Origin: Parasponia andersonii
Lineage: Eukaryota > Streptophyta > Magnoliopsida > Rosales > Cannabaceae
Reading direction: 5' to 3'
DNA length: 64,000 nucleotides
Assembly (NCBI GenBank): GCA_002914805.1
Contig: JXTB01000014.1
Location: forward strand, 1,063,180-1,127,179
Below, piece by piece: positions 11,521 through 24,500 of the stretch (position 1 is its first letter; every line of letters begins with the position of its first letter). The notes beneath the pieces were generated by a model. The model did no database searches. It was given only the letters and a program-made list of their open reading frames with translations, and was not told the DNA's origin. A program made the translations under genes and the position numbers.

Positions 11521-12082
11521 TGTTAGGAGATCGGCTCTGCGGAAGCGATAACATAAAGCTAAAATACGAGTTGAGAAAATTTGGGTAAAATGAAAAAAAA
11601 TAAAGCACACAAAAGAATTAACGCGGTTCGCCCAATTTAGGCTACGTCCACGGATAAGGATGTGAAGAATTTTACTATGAAAATGAGATTATAACTCACT
11701 TCTTTCTAAATACAAGAAGAGAACAAATGAACCTCTCTCTCTCTTGAAATAGGAGAAAACACTCTCTCTAAACAATTTAGGAGAAAACAGGTGGGACACT
11801 AAGAGAAATTCTTAGACTTAAATTCTCTCTTAGAAAGGAAGAGAATTTAGAATGGAAAACTAAACAAGTGATGAAGCCCTCCGTATTTATAAAACTTGAA
11901 AGGTGGTGTGAACACCGTCTTTTACTATTGCTATTATGGCTGCTCTTTTCACTATTGCTATTGCGACTGTCTTTTTTACTATTCCTATTGCGGCTGCCTT
12001 TTTTACTATTCCTATTGTGGCAGCCTCTTCACTGTTCCTATTGCGGCTGGTTAGTGAGCTGCAATAGTTGATTTGTTCAACA
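11521..12082 (-). repeat. left (3') LTR of Copia element 1
   Basis: On the - strand it begins TGTTGAACAAATC and ends CTCCTAACA, giving the canonical TG...CA ends. It contains five copies of a 27-bp unit around TATTGCGGCTGCC at about 11924-12055, one fewer than the other LTR, which accounts for the length difference. A purine-rich tract (AAGTAGGAAAA on the - strand, 12083-12093) abuts it as the plus-strand primer. Confidence 0.93.
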
Positions 12083-12167
12083 TTTTCCTACTTAAAGACT
12101 TGATTTTAATCATGTCTTCACACTTGATAAATCTCTCTTTTCTTCCCTTGTCAATTCTTCATGCTGC

Positions 12168-15049
12168 TTATATTTCTACTAGGCCATATAAGGATCTACA
12201 CCATTGGAACTTGTCAGTGTTGATTGGTTTGGTTAAAGCATCTGCTATGTTCTCTTTTGTGTGAATCTTCTTCATATCCACACTTCCATCTTCTACTACT
12301 TCTCGAACAAAGTGATATTGAACGCCAAAGTGCTTTGTCCTGGAATAAAAGGCTAGATTCCTTGCAATATGCAAGGCACTCTGATTGTCACAAAATAGAG
12401 GAATCTTTTCTTGTTTGTGCCTGAGCTCCTCAAATAACCTTTGAATCCAAATAGCCTCTTTACAAGCTTGTGTAGCAGCCATGTATTATGCTTTTGTTGT
12501 AGATAAAGCCACAACAGTTTGCAGTTTTGAAACCCAGCTTACAGCTCCTTCTGCAAGAGTAAACACATAACCTGTAGTAGATTTTCATTTGTCAAGGTCA
12601 CCCACAAAATCTAAATCAATATATCCTCCAACAGTAAATTCTAATCCTCCGTAACAAAATGCAGCATCTGAGGATCCTTTGATGTATCTCAGAATTCTCT
12701 TCACCGCATTCCAATACTCTCTACCAGGATTCGCTATATATCAACTAACCACTCCCACTGCTTATGCAATGTCTGGTCTTGTACATATCATAGTAAACAT
12801 TAGGCTTCCCACTGTTGATGTATACGGTACTCGAGACATCTTCATCCTCTCTGCTTCATTACTAGGACACATCCCAGAGGATAACTTGAAGTTAACAGGA
12901 AGTAGGGTATAAATCAACTTACGGTAGAAATCAACTTACAATCTTGCATATTGAAGCGGCGCAAGATTTTCTTCAAATAATTCTTTTGAGAAAGCCGAAT
13001 CCTCCTGTTACCTCTGTCTCGGTGAATTTGCATCCCTAGAATCTTGTTTGCTGGTTCTAAGTCCTTCATATCAAATTCCTTAGCTAACTATGCCTTTAAT
13101 TCTTGGATTCTACCTTTGTTGGGGCCCGCTACCAACATGTCATCCACGTACAATAATAAGATAATGAAGTCATTATCTTCATCAAACTTCCTGAAGTATA
13201 TGCAGTGGTCTGAACTGAGTCTGTTGTACCCAAGGCTTAGGATGAAGGAATCAAATCTCTTATACCAATACATCAACACCTGTTTGAGACCGTATAGATA
13301 TTTGTTCAATCTGCAAACCAAGTTCTCCTTGCCTGTTTTAGCAAAACCTTCTGGTTAGAGCATATAAATCTCTTCTTCAAGTTCTCTATGAAGAAAAATA
13401 GTTTTTACATCTAGCTATTCTAGATGTAGATCAAACATAGCACACATCACCAGAACCATTTTAACTGTTGTTAGTCGAACTACAGGTGAAAATCTCTCAT
13501 TGAAGTCAATACCTTCTTTCTGAGCATATACTTTTACCACCAATCTCGCATGATACTGCTCCACTTGATCATTGCTATCAAGCTTGATCTTGTAGACCCA
13601 TTTGTTGCCAATAGCCTTCCTTCTTTATGGTAGCGAAACAAGATCCTATTTCTTGTTCTTGTGAAGGGATTCAATCTCTTTTTGCATTGCTGTCATCCAT
13701 AGGGATACATCCGAGCTTTTGGTAGCCTCATGGAAAGTTGTTGGCTCTCCATCCTCTGTTAGAAGATAATATGCAATATTGCTCTCAGTGATATAATCTG
13801 AGTGTCATGCCGGTGTTCTTCTCTCACGAGTTGACCGATGAATTTCAGAGGCCTCTTCCTCGACTGGTTCTTCTACTTTGTACTCTGATGCTACTTCAGA
13901 AGAATCTGAATCTTCAATATTCTTTTCTACCTGAACTGAAGTAGTTTTTGGTCTGCTATCGTCTCCATTCTCTTGCAGTTTATTCCCTGCAAATATCACA
14001 TCTCTACTGATGACAACCTTATGGGTAGTGGGATCCCATAAGTGATATCCCTTGACTCCATCAGCATATCCTAAGAGTACACACCTTCTGGACTTTGAAT
14101 CCAATTTTGTAATTTCTTAAGCATTGTACATCACGTACACAGGACATCCAAACATATGTAAGCGAGAATAATCAGTTAGCTTACTAGTCCATATCTCCAT
14201 CGGTGTCTTCAGATCAATCGCTGTTGATGGAGATCAATTAATCACATAACAGGTGGTTTTGACTACTTCTGCCCAGAATGTCTTGGGTAAACCGGCAGCT
14301 TTCAACATTACTCTTATTCTTTCCAACAAGGTTCTGTTCATCCACTTTGCCACTCCATTTTGTTGAGGAGTGTACGCCATTGTGAACTATCTCTTGATAC
14401 CTTCTTATTGACAGAAGTTATCAAATTCATTGCTTATATATTCTCCTCCATTGTCCGTTCTTAAACACTTGATCTTTTCTCCAGATTCAAGCTTTATTTG
14501 TGCTTTGAATATTTTGAAGTCTGAAAACACAACTGCCTTCCTGTTGATAGGATACACCCAACATCTTCTAGAGTGATCATCAATAAAAGATATAAAGTAT
14601 CTAGCTCCTCCTAGGGACATTACCGGTGCTTGCCAAACATCAGAGTGAACCAAGTCTAGAACTTTTTTACTTCTAGAAATGGATGTGCTAAACTTTAATC
14701 TATGCTGCTTGCTTGTGACGCAATGCTCACAAAAGGGTAAAGATATCTTTGTGAGACCAGGAACTAACCTCCGTTCAGAGAGAATCTTCAAGCCTTGTTC
14801 TGATATATGGCCAAGCTTACGATGCCATATCATCATTAATTCTTCTTCGGAATTTGTTGAAGCAATTGATGCCTCTGCTTCCATCAGTGTATGTCCTTTA
14901 AACATGTATAGATTCACTGCGATTTTCTCTGCCTTCATTACTACAAGTGCGCCCTTCATAATCTTCATGATCCCATTCTCGACACGAGTTTTGCAACCAA
15001 GGTTATCTAATTGTCCCAAAGACAATAGATTTTTCTTCAGGCCCTTCAT
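12168..15049 (-). pseudogene. Copia element 1 pol (integrase, RT, RNase H)
   Basis: The GAG-pre-integrase region (WHRKLGHISEQGLKIL) and integrase core lie at 15049-14405, with FISFIDDHSRRCWVY and LRTDNGGEY holding two of the catalytic Asp residues. A linker region is at 14104-13805. Reverse transcriptase with LLYVDDM is at about 13321-13088, and RNase H at 12482-12168 with FCDNQSALHIA and the terminal HTKENIADALTKP motif. Several in-frame stops and at least one frameshift (before RNase H) make it non-functional. Names follow the Ty1/Copia family order. Confidence 0.88.
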
Positions 15050-15232
15050 ATGTCACACCTCTTGAATAGTACGAATAGTGTCATCGTACATCTTTATCTT
15101 GATAGTACCAATCCCAACGATATCTAAGGCATGATCGTTACCCATGAATACAGATCCTCTAAAGACAGGTTCACATGTGTGAAACCATTCTCTGTGAGAA
15201 GTCATGTGCTATGTTGCTCCCGAATTCACTAA

Positions 15233-16102
15233 CTAAATTTCAGTGAGCGGCTCCTTAGAAATTATTGCTGCTTCACTATACAGGATTTCTCCATCATTTG
15301 AAGTATTTGCAATATTCCCCTGAGTATTTGATGACCTGAGATCCTTCCTTCTGAAATCTTTATTCTTCTTGAGTTGCCAACAGTCCCTTTTGATGTGCCC
15401 TTTCTTGCCACAGTGATAACACTTGACATTTTTCTTACTTCTTGACTTTAATCTACCATGACTCTGACTCTCACTGGGGCCATGTTCCGTGGATCTCCCT
15501 CTCATTGTCAAAGCCTCTACTTACTGTGAACTTGCTAATCTATCTTCCTTGTTCTCACGCCTATTTTTTTCTTCGAGAACAACAGCTATAAGATTGTTGA
15601 AAACTAGAGTTGTATCATTGCTGGTCACATTTATGATGAGTTGATCATACGAATCAGGTAAACTCTGAAGTAAGATTTCTACATGTTCATTATACTCTAT
15701 TTTATGCTCCATTGTTGTGAGCTGTAAGAATAGAGTGTTGAGGGTATTGATGTGGTCGGTCACCGTTGTTAATTCTGCCATTCGAAGGGTATAAAGCCTT
15801 CTTTTTAAGAAAATTTTATTGTGAAGCGACTTGGCCTGATACAACTTTGTTAGTGTATCCCATATCTCCTTGGCTGACTTCTTCTCCTCAATGCTCGACA
15901 GGACTCCATCTGCTAGTGACAGATGTAAGTTAGTGACAACATTGCTATCCATCTCGTCCCATCTTTTATCATTAGTAATCTCAGCAGGCCTTTCTCCAAA
16001 TGCTGCTAGGTAATTATCTTTTCTCAAGATTGCATTTATCTTCATTTTCCACAAAGAGAAATTGTTCCCATTAAATTTCTCAATATCGAATTTTGTCGCC
16101 AT
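15233..16102 (-). pseudogene. Copia element 1 gag with zinc knuckle
   Basis: The likely start is the ATG at 16102 (MATKFDIEKFNGNNFSLWKM), because sequence upstream is leader and LTR. The capsid-like region (UBN2/DUF4219 type) runs to 15521, where a stop interrupts. The same frame resumes at 15511 and contains a CCHC knuckle, CYHCGKKGHIKRDC, at about 15425-15380. Gag coats the RNA genome in cytoplasmic particles. The remnant of the protease follows downstream. Confidence 0.85.
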
Positions 16103-16139
16103 TTTATTCACCACGATTTGTTCAGTTACCGTCGTTTCA

Positions 16140-16212
16140 CTATATTTGAACAGTACCGTATATGTGAATAGTACAGTATACGTGAATAGTACCGTATACG
16201 TGAACAGTACTC
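16140..16212 (-). repeat. tandem repeat in the 5' leader of Copia element 1
   Basis: Between the primer site and gag there are nearly four copies of a unit of about 18-19 bp of the type GTGAATAGTACCGTATAC (as read on +). It lies in the untranslated leader, where packaging and dimerisation signals are expected in LTR elements; any such role is inference. Confidence 0.8.
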
Positions 16213-16216
16213 CACC

Positions 16217-16232
16217 AATGGCTCTGATACTA
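16217..16232 (-). promoter_or_regulatory. primer-binding site for initiator tRNA-Met
   Basis: Next to the 5' LTR the - strand reads AGTATCAGAGCCAT, matching the TGGTATCAGAGC consensus used by plant Copia elements for reverse-transcription priming, with a small change at its start. Confidence 0.85.
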
Positions 16233-16233
16233 C

Positions 16234-16818
16234 TGTTAGGATATCGGCTTTGCGGAAGCGATAACACACAACTAAAATACAAGTTGAGAAAATTTGGGTA
16301 AAATAAAAAAAAAAGCACACAAAAAATTAACGTAGTTCACCCGATTTAGGCTACGTCTACGGATAAGGCTGTGAAGAATTTCACTATGAAAAGGAGATTA
16401 TAACTCACTTCTCTCTAAATATAAGGAGAGAACAAATGAACCTCTCTTTCTATTAAAATAGGAGAAAACACTCTCTCCAAATAATTTAGGAGAAAACAAG
16501 TGGGACACTAAGAGGAATTCCTAGACTTGAATTCTCTCTTAGAAAGGAAGAAAATTTAGAATGGGATACAAAATAAGTAATGAAGCCCTCCGTATTTATA
16601 GAACTTGAAAGGTGGTGTGAACACCATCTTTTACTATTGCTATTACGGCTGCTTTTTTCACTATTGCTATTACGGCTGCTTTTTTCACTATTGCTATTGC
16701 GGTTGCCCTTTTTACTATTCCTAATGCGGCTGCCCTTTTTACTATTCCTATTGCGGCTGCCTTTTCACTGTTCCTATTGCGGCTCGTTGGTGAGCTGCAA
16801 TTGTTGATTTTTTCAACA
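16234..16818 (-). repeat. right (5') LTR of Copia element 1
   Basis: It matches 11521-12082 along its length, with substitutions and one extra 27-bp unit (six copies at about 16629-16792). It should contain the element's promoter, since it lies upstream of gag on the - strand. Confidence 0.93.
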
Positions 16819-16823
16819 CCACC

Positions 16824-18470
16824 ATCGGCATTAGCTTCGTCCAACAATAGGGAGAAGATCGGCTGGGGTGCGATATCATGGGTTAGCTCTGAGCAACATC
16901 AAAGTTAGGCAGCAAAGAGGGAGATGGGGCAAGAGTTAAAGAGATGAGGGGTGTTGTATGTGTGCATAAATAAAGGAGAATAGGAAGATAAGTTTTGATT
17001 TGATTTGACGTCCTTTTTTTCTATAATTATTAAAATAAAATACCCCTAAAAATGGCTTTTTACATCTACAAAGAGGAAATGAGAATCATGTTTAGAGAAA
17101 TGATCTCATTCAATTGTTTACTAAACTTAGGGAATGAGAGATCTTTGTAAATGGGAATCTTTCCCCCTTCAACAACATATGTCACATTTATTAGTAGAAA
17201 GGGAACAAAGGAGAATAAGAAATAATGAATATGATTATCTTTTTCATGTGTAACTTGGTATATGAGTACATAAAAGGAAAATCTTTCCCCTTCCCATTCC
17301 CTTTCCTCTCTATTTTTTTATTAAAAATTTTATTATAAAATTTTTACATAAACTGACCTAATAAGAATTTGAACTTCCCCATTCTCATACACTCACACAG
17401 ACTCCCAATAATATTAGACCTCTCTTTTCTCTCCATTATGGATTCATAAATATGCTCTAAGAGATGTGATTACTTGTAAATTCTTTTTTTTTTCCTTTTT
17501 ATTTTAAAAATCCTAAATTATAATTTTATCCCAATAAATTTAATGAAATTTAAAATACGCATACTTTTAAAATGGTACACTATTAAATTTAAAGCATTCT
17601 CGTCACTTTTCATATGTTAAGTAAACACATTAGCACTGTTTTCATAATTTTAATTCATTTTCCTTTCAGTTTTAAGTAAACAACATAATACAAATAATGA
17701 TTATTATTTTTCTTGCCAATTGATACTAGCTTAATTAGTAGAATTCTTGAGAGTGTGTGTGAGTGTGTAGTAAAAGAGGAGTTCGAATCCTAATAAGATT
17801 AATTTATGTATTAATTTCATTATTATATATATATATATATATATACATACATATATAAAAGGATTGTTATTCTCCTCCATTTTAGTTGTCAAAGTGTGAC
17901 AAGTATTAATTCTAACATCTTAACTTATTAAAAAAGAAAAAAGAAAAAAACTCAATAACAAATATTACACAAATATTTTTAACAAAAATGAGAGTTATTT
18001 AAATACTCAACTCACACACTTAAGAGAAAAATATTAATATATATAGTTTTTCTGTACCGAAGAACGTACAAGGAGGGAACCTAATCTCTGCCTTTTTTCT
18101 ATTTCTTAAGATGATTTAATAGAAAATATTATTATTATTATTTTTTAAAATTATAGGACTTAATTGATGATCTCTCTTTATTATAAATTAAACGAAAATA
18201 TTTATTACTATCCAATTTTCATTCTATCCATTAAAGATTATAGGATTTTATGTCTATTTTTGTTGTGATTTGAACATAAAATCGAAATTTCAAATAATAA
18301 GTACAGTTATCACTTGAGTCAACACATTTTGACAAAATATTTTGTTTTTCTTTAGGAAGATTTAGTTGTACATGCGTTACAAATGAAATGAGATGATAAT
18401 AAAAAAAATATTATAAACAATTTACAATATAACAATTTAAACACGTTACAATATAACAATTTAAAGACGT
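16824..18470. other. AT-rich intergenic sequence upstream of the F-box gene
   Basis: No gene was seen. It contains a possible SINE (17715-17870), a TA repeat (about 17825-17857), and a 24-bp direct repeat (TTACAATATAACAATTTAAA) at about 18421 and 18446. The rest is unremarkable AT-rich sequence. Confidence 0.5.
17715..17870 (+). mobile_element. possible tRNA-derived SINE
   Basis: An A-box-like TAGCTTAATTAG near 17728 is followed about 50 bp later by a B-box-like AGTTCGAATCC near 17780. This is the spacing and order of an RNA polymerase III promoter in tRNA-derived SINEs. It ends in a TA-rich tail. No target duplication was confirmed, and the body is short. It could be chance similarity. Confidence 0.35.
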
Positions 18471-18477
18471 AGACACT

Positions 18478-18539
18478 TGGGCTTGAGGTTGGGCCAAAGT
18501 TCAAGATTAAAAAAAGCAAATTGTCTTTAGCCATATAAA
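18478..18539 (+). promoter_or_regulatory. promoter elements of the F-box/FIST gene
   Basis: Two TGGGCY (site II) motifs occur at 18478-18483 (TGGGCT) and 18490-18495 (TGGGCC). A TATAAA lies at 18534-18539, 47 bp before the start codon. Site II elements are known in plant housekeeping and mitochondrial-protein gene promoters. The transcription start would be only about 20 bp before the ATG if this TATA box is used, so an alternative upstream start is possible. Confidence 0.55.
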
Positions 18540-18586
18540 ACACAGCTTGTCACAACACTTTTGACAATTGACACGAACCAAATCCA

Positions 18587-21500
18587 ATGGCTGAGCCATC
18601 GCCACCGTCGTCGTCGTCCTGCTCCTCATCCAAAAACGACACCAAGTTGAGAAAAACGACGGACTTCTTTCCGATCACCGACGACCTTCTCCAGAACATT
18701 CTGTCAAGACTACCGGCCGTGTCGTTTGCTTCGGCGGCCCGCGTGAGCAAGTCATGGAACCTGCTCTGTAACCAGGTCCTCTCTCGCCCTAAGCTCGCCT
18801 CTGCCCTGTCTCTCGATCCTTCTCCGGGGGTATCTACTTTCCCATCTTTAAACATTTTCTCTCATCCTTACTTTCCATTGTTCCCCCTGTTTGTTTCCCG
18901 GGAAAATTTTGATATTTTTGGTTTTGATAATTTGCCGTAATTGATATAGATTGCTGTGAGAGAGGTTGTTGATAAGGTTCTTGCGGAGCCAATTCGACCC
19001 CATTTCGTTATTGCAAGTGTTGGAAGTGGGTTTCGCTTGTATGAAGTTTTCAGGCTTGTATGTGATATTTCCCTTTTGGCTTTTTTGTTTTTGTTTCTGT
19101 TTTTTTTGAATTTTTTGGAGATGTTGTTTTTCTTACTGTTGATAATGCAGATATCAAGCAAATTGGGTTCTAAAACCCCAGTAATTATATCAACTGCTAA
19201 TGGAATAATTGGAAAAGATGCTTTTACTGATGAAGTTAAAGAGGTTATTTCTTTGTGAATGCTGCTTCTAAATTGTTGTGAATGTTCAAAATGAAGCCAA
19301 AAGCTAATACTTCTTAAATTGGGGGAAAAAATTGATAGGTCAAGTGGGTTAATTTTGGAGGAGATCTGAGCGATGATGATGGCTCAGTAACTGCAGAAGA
19401 TGATAACCATGGTATAGTTTTGACTGTTGGGTTTGTACCGGGACTTTCAGTTGATGTTGTCCCACTGTTACGACCAACAAAGGTGACAAATTCTGTGCCA
19501 TAACCCCACTGCTAAGTTGATTATTTCTTTTTAATTTTTGCAGCTTGTGATATCTAGCTTTGTTATATTGATTGTTTATTGAGCAAGCAGCTCTTTTGAG
19601 AGTTTATGCAGCTTCAACTGGAAAATAACACTGATATTGATGAAAATTTTGATTGGCATCAGGAACCTCGACGTGCATTGCTTGATAATTTTGTCACAGA
19701 TATAAGAGAATACACTGCCTCTGTTTCGGGTTGTAAATCCCCAGTTGGGATTGTACTCTTTGGAGTAAGTTTTTTGGTTGCTCTATCATTTGTACTTGCT
19801 ATGAGATCTAGCATTGATTATGTTGCTAAGCTCTGACATCATAGATGGCACAGGAAGGACTTGTTGACATGAAGCCAATACTTGACATTTTGGGTGAGTT
19901 TCATGCGATTTCAATAATCTTCCTTTCAGTTTTTTTTCACTGAAAAAAAAGAAAAAAACAAAAGCAAAGGTGGAAGGGAGATGATTTGTTCAGTGAAAAA
20001 GGCAAGTTTAAAAAATTATTTTGTATCTGTTTCTGTTAAGAATTACCAAACGATAATCGACAAAAAATGATGAAAACAAGAACACACAGATTTAAGTGGA
20101 AAACTCTAATCAGGAAAAATCACTAGCAGAGGAGGAAATTTCACTATGTCGAAAAATAAGGTACAAAAGGTAGAATTTTACACAACCAAGCCTAAAATAT
20201 ATATAATCTCAAAACCCTAAAATACATATGTGTACGGCCGAAAACTGTACAGACAAACCTAAAATACATATGTGTACGGACGAAAACCCTCAAAACCCTA
20301 TCGGCCCGATCCCTCCGCTTTCACTACAGATCTCAAAATTTCTCCTAATAACAAAAATGTCACGTATGTCGCACCGTGAAGGTTTCGAGCCAGGACAAAT
20401 AGAATTTGAGTCACAAACTCTAACAATCTCCACCTTGACACGAATTCCAATGAAGGAATAACTCTAATCTTCGACAAAAAACATGTTCTCCACCTCTTCC
20501 ACAAAAAAGGCAAAACTCAGCAAGCAATACCAACCAAGTCTAAGCAATGCTTAAACTTGTCTCCAGGAAGTGTCTTAGTCATCATATCAGCAGGATTATC
20601 ATGAGTACTAACTTTGTTCACAATTATATCACCTCGAGCAATAATATCACGAATAAAATGATACCGCACATCAATGTGCTTAGTCCTCTCATGAAACATC
20701 TGATCTTGTGTGAGAAAAATAGCACTCTGACTATCACAAAAGATTGTGGTCAACTGTAAGTCTTCACTGAATTCACTAAATAGTCCTTTCAACCAAATAG
20801 CTTCCTTATACGCTTCAGTAATAGCCATGTATTCAGCCTCAGTAGTAGATAATGCAACTGTAGTCTGTAAGGTAGCTTTCCAACTGATAGCACAATCACC
20901 AATAGTGAAAATATACCCAGTGAGAGATCTTCTCTCATCAAGATCTCCAGTAAAATCAGAATCAACATATCCAACGACTCTATTTCTAGTTCTCCCAAAT
21001 TGTAAACAAGCATCAGTAGAGCCATGTAACTATCTAAAAATCTACTGAACTGCTTTCCAATGTTCTTTACCAGGATTCGCCATGCATCTACTAACAACGC
21101 TAACTGCATATGACAAATCTAGTCGAAAGCAAACCATAGTATACATGAGAGATCCCACTGTACTAGAATATGGAACTCGAGACATATAATCAATCTCATC
21201 ATCTGATTGCAGAGATAAAGCAGATGAAAGTCTGAAATGAGCCGCTAATGGAGTACTAACAGGTTTAGCATTCTGCATATTAAATCTGTACAAAACTTTC
21301 TCAATATACCCTTTTTGACTTAGTTACAATTTACCTGCCTTTCTATTTCTCAGAATCTTCATTCTAAATATCTTCTTTGCTGCTCCTAAATCTTTTATCT
21401 CAAACCCCTTACTAAGCTGATTTTTGACCTTTCTAATCTCTTCTTTATCCTTGGCTGCCATCAACATGTCATCGACGTATAAGAGTAGATACATAAAAGA

Positions 21501-24500
21501 CCCATCAGCACTCTTCTTAAAGTAGACACAACTGTCATAGCTGCTTCTCTTGAAGTCATGAGTGGTCATAAATGAATCAAACCTTTTATACCACTGTCTG
21601 GGTGACTGTTTCAAGCCATACAGAGACTTCTTCAATAAGCACACATAGTCCTCCTTTCCTGAGTTTACAAAACCTCCTGGTTGTTTCATGTAGATATTTT
21701 CTTCAAGTTCTCCATGTAAGAATGCTGTCTTCACATCTAACTGCTCAAGCTCAAGATCATGCGTAGCCACAATACCAAGTAAAGCTCGAATTGAACTATG
21801 TTTTACAATTAGAGAAAACACATCTGTAAAGTCTACGCCTGGAACCTGATTGTAGCCCTTTGCAACTAGTCTCGCCTTATACCGGGATTCTTCAATTCCT
21901 GGTGTTCCTTCTTTCCTTTTGTAGACCCATTTGCAGCGAACAGCTTTCTTATCTTTATGTAGTTTCACCAAGTCTCATATGCTATTTTTATGAAGTGATT
22001 CCATCTCCTCTTGCATGGCAATCATCTATTTCTCAAAGTCATCACAACTACCTGCCTCTGCATAGGTAGAAGGTTCTTCACTAGAATCTATACCTTCAGC
22101 CACATTCAAAGCATAGGCAACCAGATCAGCCTCAGCATACCTTTGTGGAGGTCTAATGTCTCTTTTATGCCTGTCTTTAGCAATAGAATATTGTGGTGAC
22201 GTTGGTTGTGGCGATAGTGATATAGAGGAAACTGACTGAGATGTAGATGCTGGTGTAGATTCTAACCCAATTTCAAGCTCCACCTGAGTTTTTGATTTCT
22301 GCTGATGTTTATTACTAGAATTTCTAAGAGACAAATCACGAAGCATAGTAGATTTATCAAAAATAACATCTCTACTTATTATAATCTTCCGAGTTTCTGG
22401 ATACCATGGCTTATCCTTTAACACCAGCCTTATAGCCTAGAAAGATGCACTTCATGGATCTTGGTTCTAACTTTCCATTATCAACATGAGCATATGCAGG
22501 ACACCCAAATATCTTTAAATCAGAATAATTAGCAGGAGTACCAGACCATACCTCTTCTGGAGTCTTTTTCTCAATAGCAGTTGAGGGAGATCTATTAATT
22601 AGAAAACAGGCTGTAGAGGCAGCTTCTGCCCAAAAAGACTTAGGTAAACGAGTATTGGAGAGCATGCAACGTACTCTCTATCAAAGTCCTATTCACACGC
22701 TTTGCCACACCGTTTTGTTGCGGAGTACGGTGAACTATTAAATGCCTCACGATTCCTTCTGACATGCAAAAAACATTAAACTCATCAGAACAAAACTCCA
22801 AGCCATTATCAGTGCAGAGACGTTTGATCTGCTTCGCTGTCTGCTTCTCGATCTTAGTCTTCCACTCCTTAAATGTAGTTAACACATCATTCTTATGCTT
22901 CAGGTAAAACACCCAAAGCTTTCTGGAGAAATCATCGATAATCGTCAGCAAATATCTAGCACCTCCTTTAGAAAGTACCCTAGATGGTCCCCTGAGATCA
23001 GAATGTATATAATCAAGTGTTCCCTTTGTGTTGTGGATACCTTTTATAAATCTGACTATTTTCTACTTCCCAAAAATGCAATGCTCACAGAACTTCAGTT
23101 TACTAGTACTCTGCCCATCAAGAAGTCCTCTTTTTCTTAATTCAGCCATGCCATTCTCACTTATATGTCCAAGAAGCATATGCCAAAGTCTAGTGACTTC
23201 GTCATCTGACAACAAAAGAGTAGAGATAGCTGCTTCACCGATAACTGTAGAACCCAACAAGACATAATTCGGCAGATCTTTTCTGGCCCTTCATCACGAC
23301 AAGAACTCCTCTGGAAACCTTCAAAACTCCACCTTCACCAGTGTACTTGTACCCTTTTGAATCAAGAGTATTTAAAGAGATCAGATTTCTCTTTAAATCT
23401 GGAACATGTCTCACACCACCGAGAGTCCTGACAACTCCATCAAACATCTTAATTTTGACTATTCTAATACCAGTAACTTTATAAGGCGCATTATTTTCCA
23501 TCAACACAGCACCTTTGGCTACCGTTTCATATATCGAAAACCAGTCCCTATTAGAACACATGTGAAACGTGCAACCAGAATCGAGAATTCTGTCATCACA
23601 TGATTTGGAGTCGCCATCAGAAACAATTAAGAGCTTTCTATCACTGATATCATCTTCAGCAATATTGGCTTCACCTGTATTTTCAGTTTGTTTTCCCTTG
23701 TGATTAGGAGTAGCCTTCTTATTCTTGTTCTGAAGCTTATAGCATTCAGATTTGATGTGGCCATTTTTCTTGCAATAATTGCAAGTTTTACTTTTATTTC
23801 TAGATTTCAATCTGCCTCTATTATCACTCTTGGAATTCCTCTCCTGCGTTCTGCCTCTAGCAACGAGACCTTTTGAATGAGTCTCAGTCCCTGTAACAAT
23901 CTGATCCATCTTTTTCTTAGAAAGTAGAGAATCATAAGCCATGCTCAGAGTAAGAGATTCACGACTATACAAAATAGTGCCTCTAAAAAGCGTATATAAA
24001 GGAGGCAATGAACACAGCAAAATCAGCGCTAAATCCTCAGAGTCATATTTAACCTCCAAAGTTTCAAGATCAGAGACAATTTCTTTAAAGACGTTTATGT
24101 GCTCTTCTAGAGAGGTACCTTCTGCCATACGATGAGAATACAGTCACTGCTTCTGATGCAGCTTGTTGGTTAGACTTTTCGTCATGCACAGCTGCTCTAA
24201 TTTCAACCACAAAGCCGCGGCAGTTTTCTCATTCAGAACGTCTTGTAATATCTGATTTGACAGATGCAGTTGAATCTGAGATAGGGTTTTTCGATCCTTT
24301 CGCTGTTTTTCCTCCATTGATAACGATGAAGGCATCGCATTAATCCCTAATAGTGGATCATCCAAATTCAACTGCGCGAGGACAGTCCGCATCTTAACCT
24401 GCCATAACGAAAATCTGGTGTTGTGATCTAAAAGCCGAATATCATACTTCATGGTTGCCATTATCGTAATCAAACCTGGATTAAAGCTCTGATACCAGTT

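Larger units (their letters stand above)
11521..16818 (-). mobile_element. complete Copia LTR retrotransposon (element 1), mutated
   Basis: The element is 5,298 bp, with LTRs at 11521-12082 and 16234-16818, a tRNA-Met primer site beside the right LTR and a polypurine tract beside the left LTR, so it is transcribed on the - strand. The 5 bp on each side are identical: CCACC at 11516-11520 and at 16819-16823. The order gag, zinc knuckle, integrase, reverse transcriptase, RNase H is that of Ty1/Copia. Coding parts lie mostly in one frame but are interrupted by stops, and the RNase H is in a different frame. The LTRs have clearly diverged, so the insertion is not recent. Confidence 0.95.

Noticed and set aside
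16062-16301. Repeated VNSTVY-type peptide on + in the Copia 1 leader
   Set aside because: It is a translation of the 18-19-bp leader tandem repeat, not a gene.
18550-18855. Antisense reading frame over F-box exon 1
   Set aside because: Its content is explained as the complement of the F-box exon; no promoter or family match.
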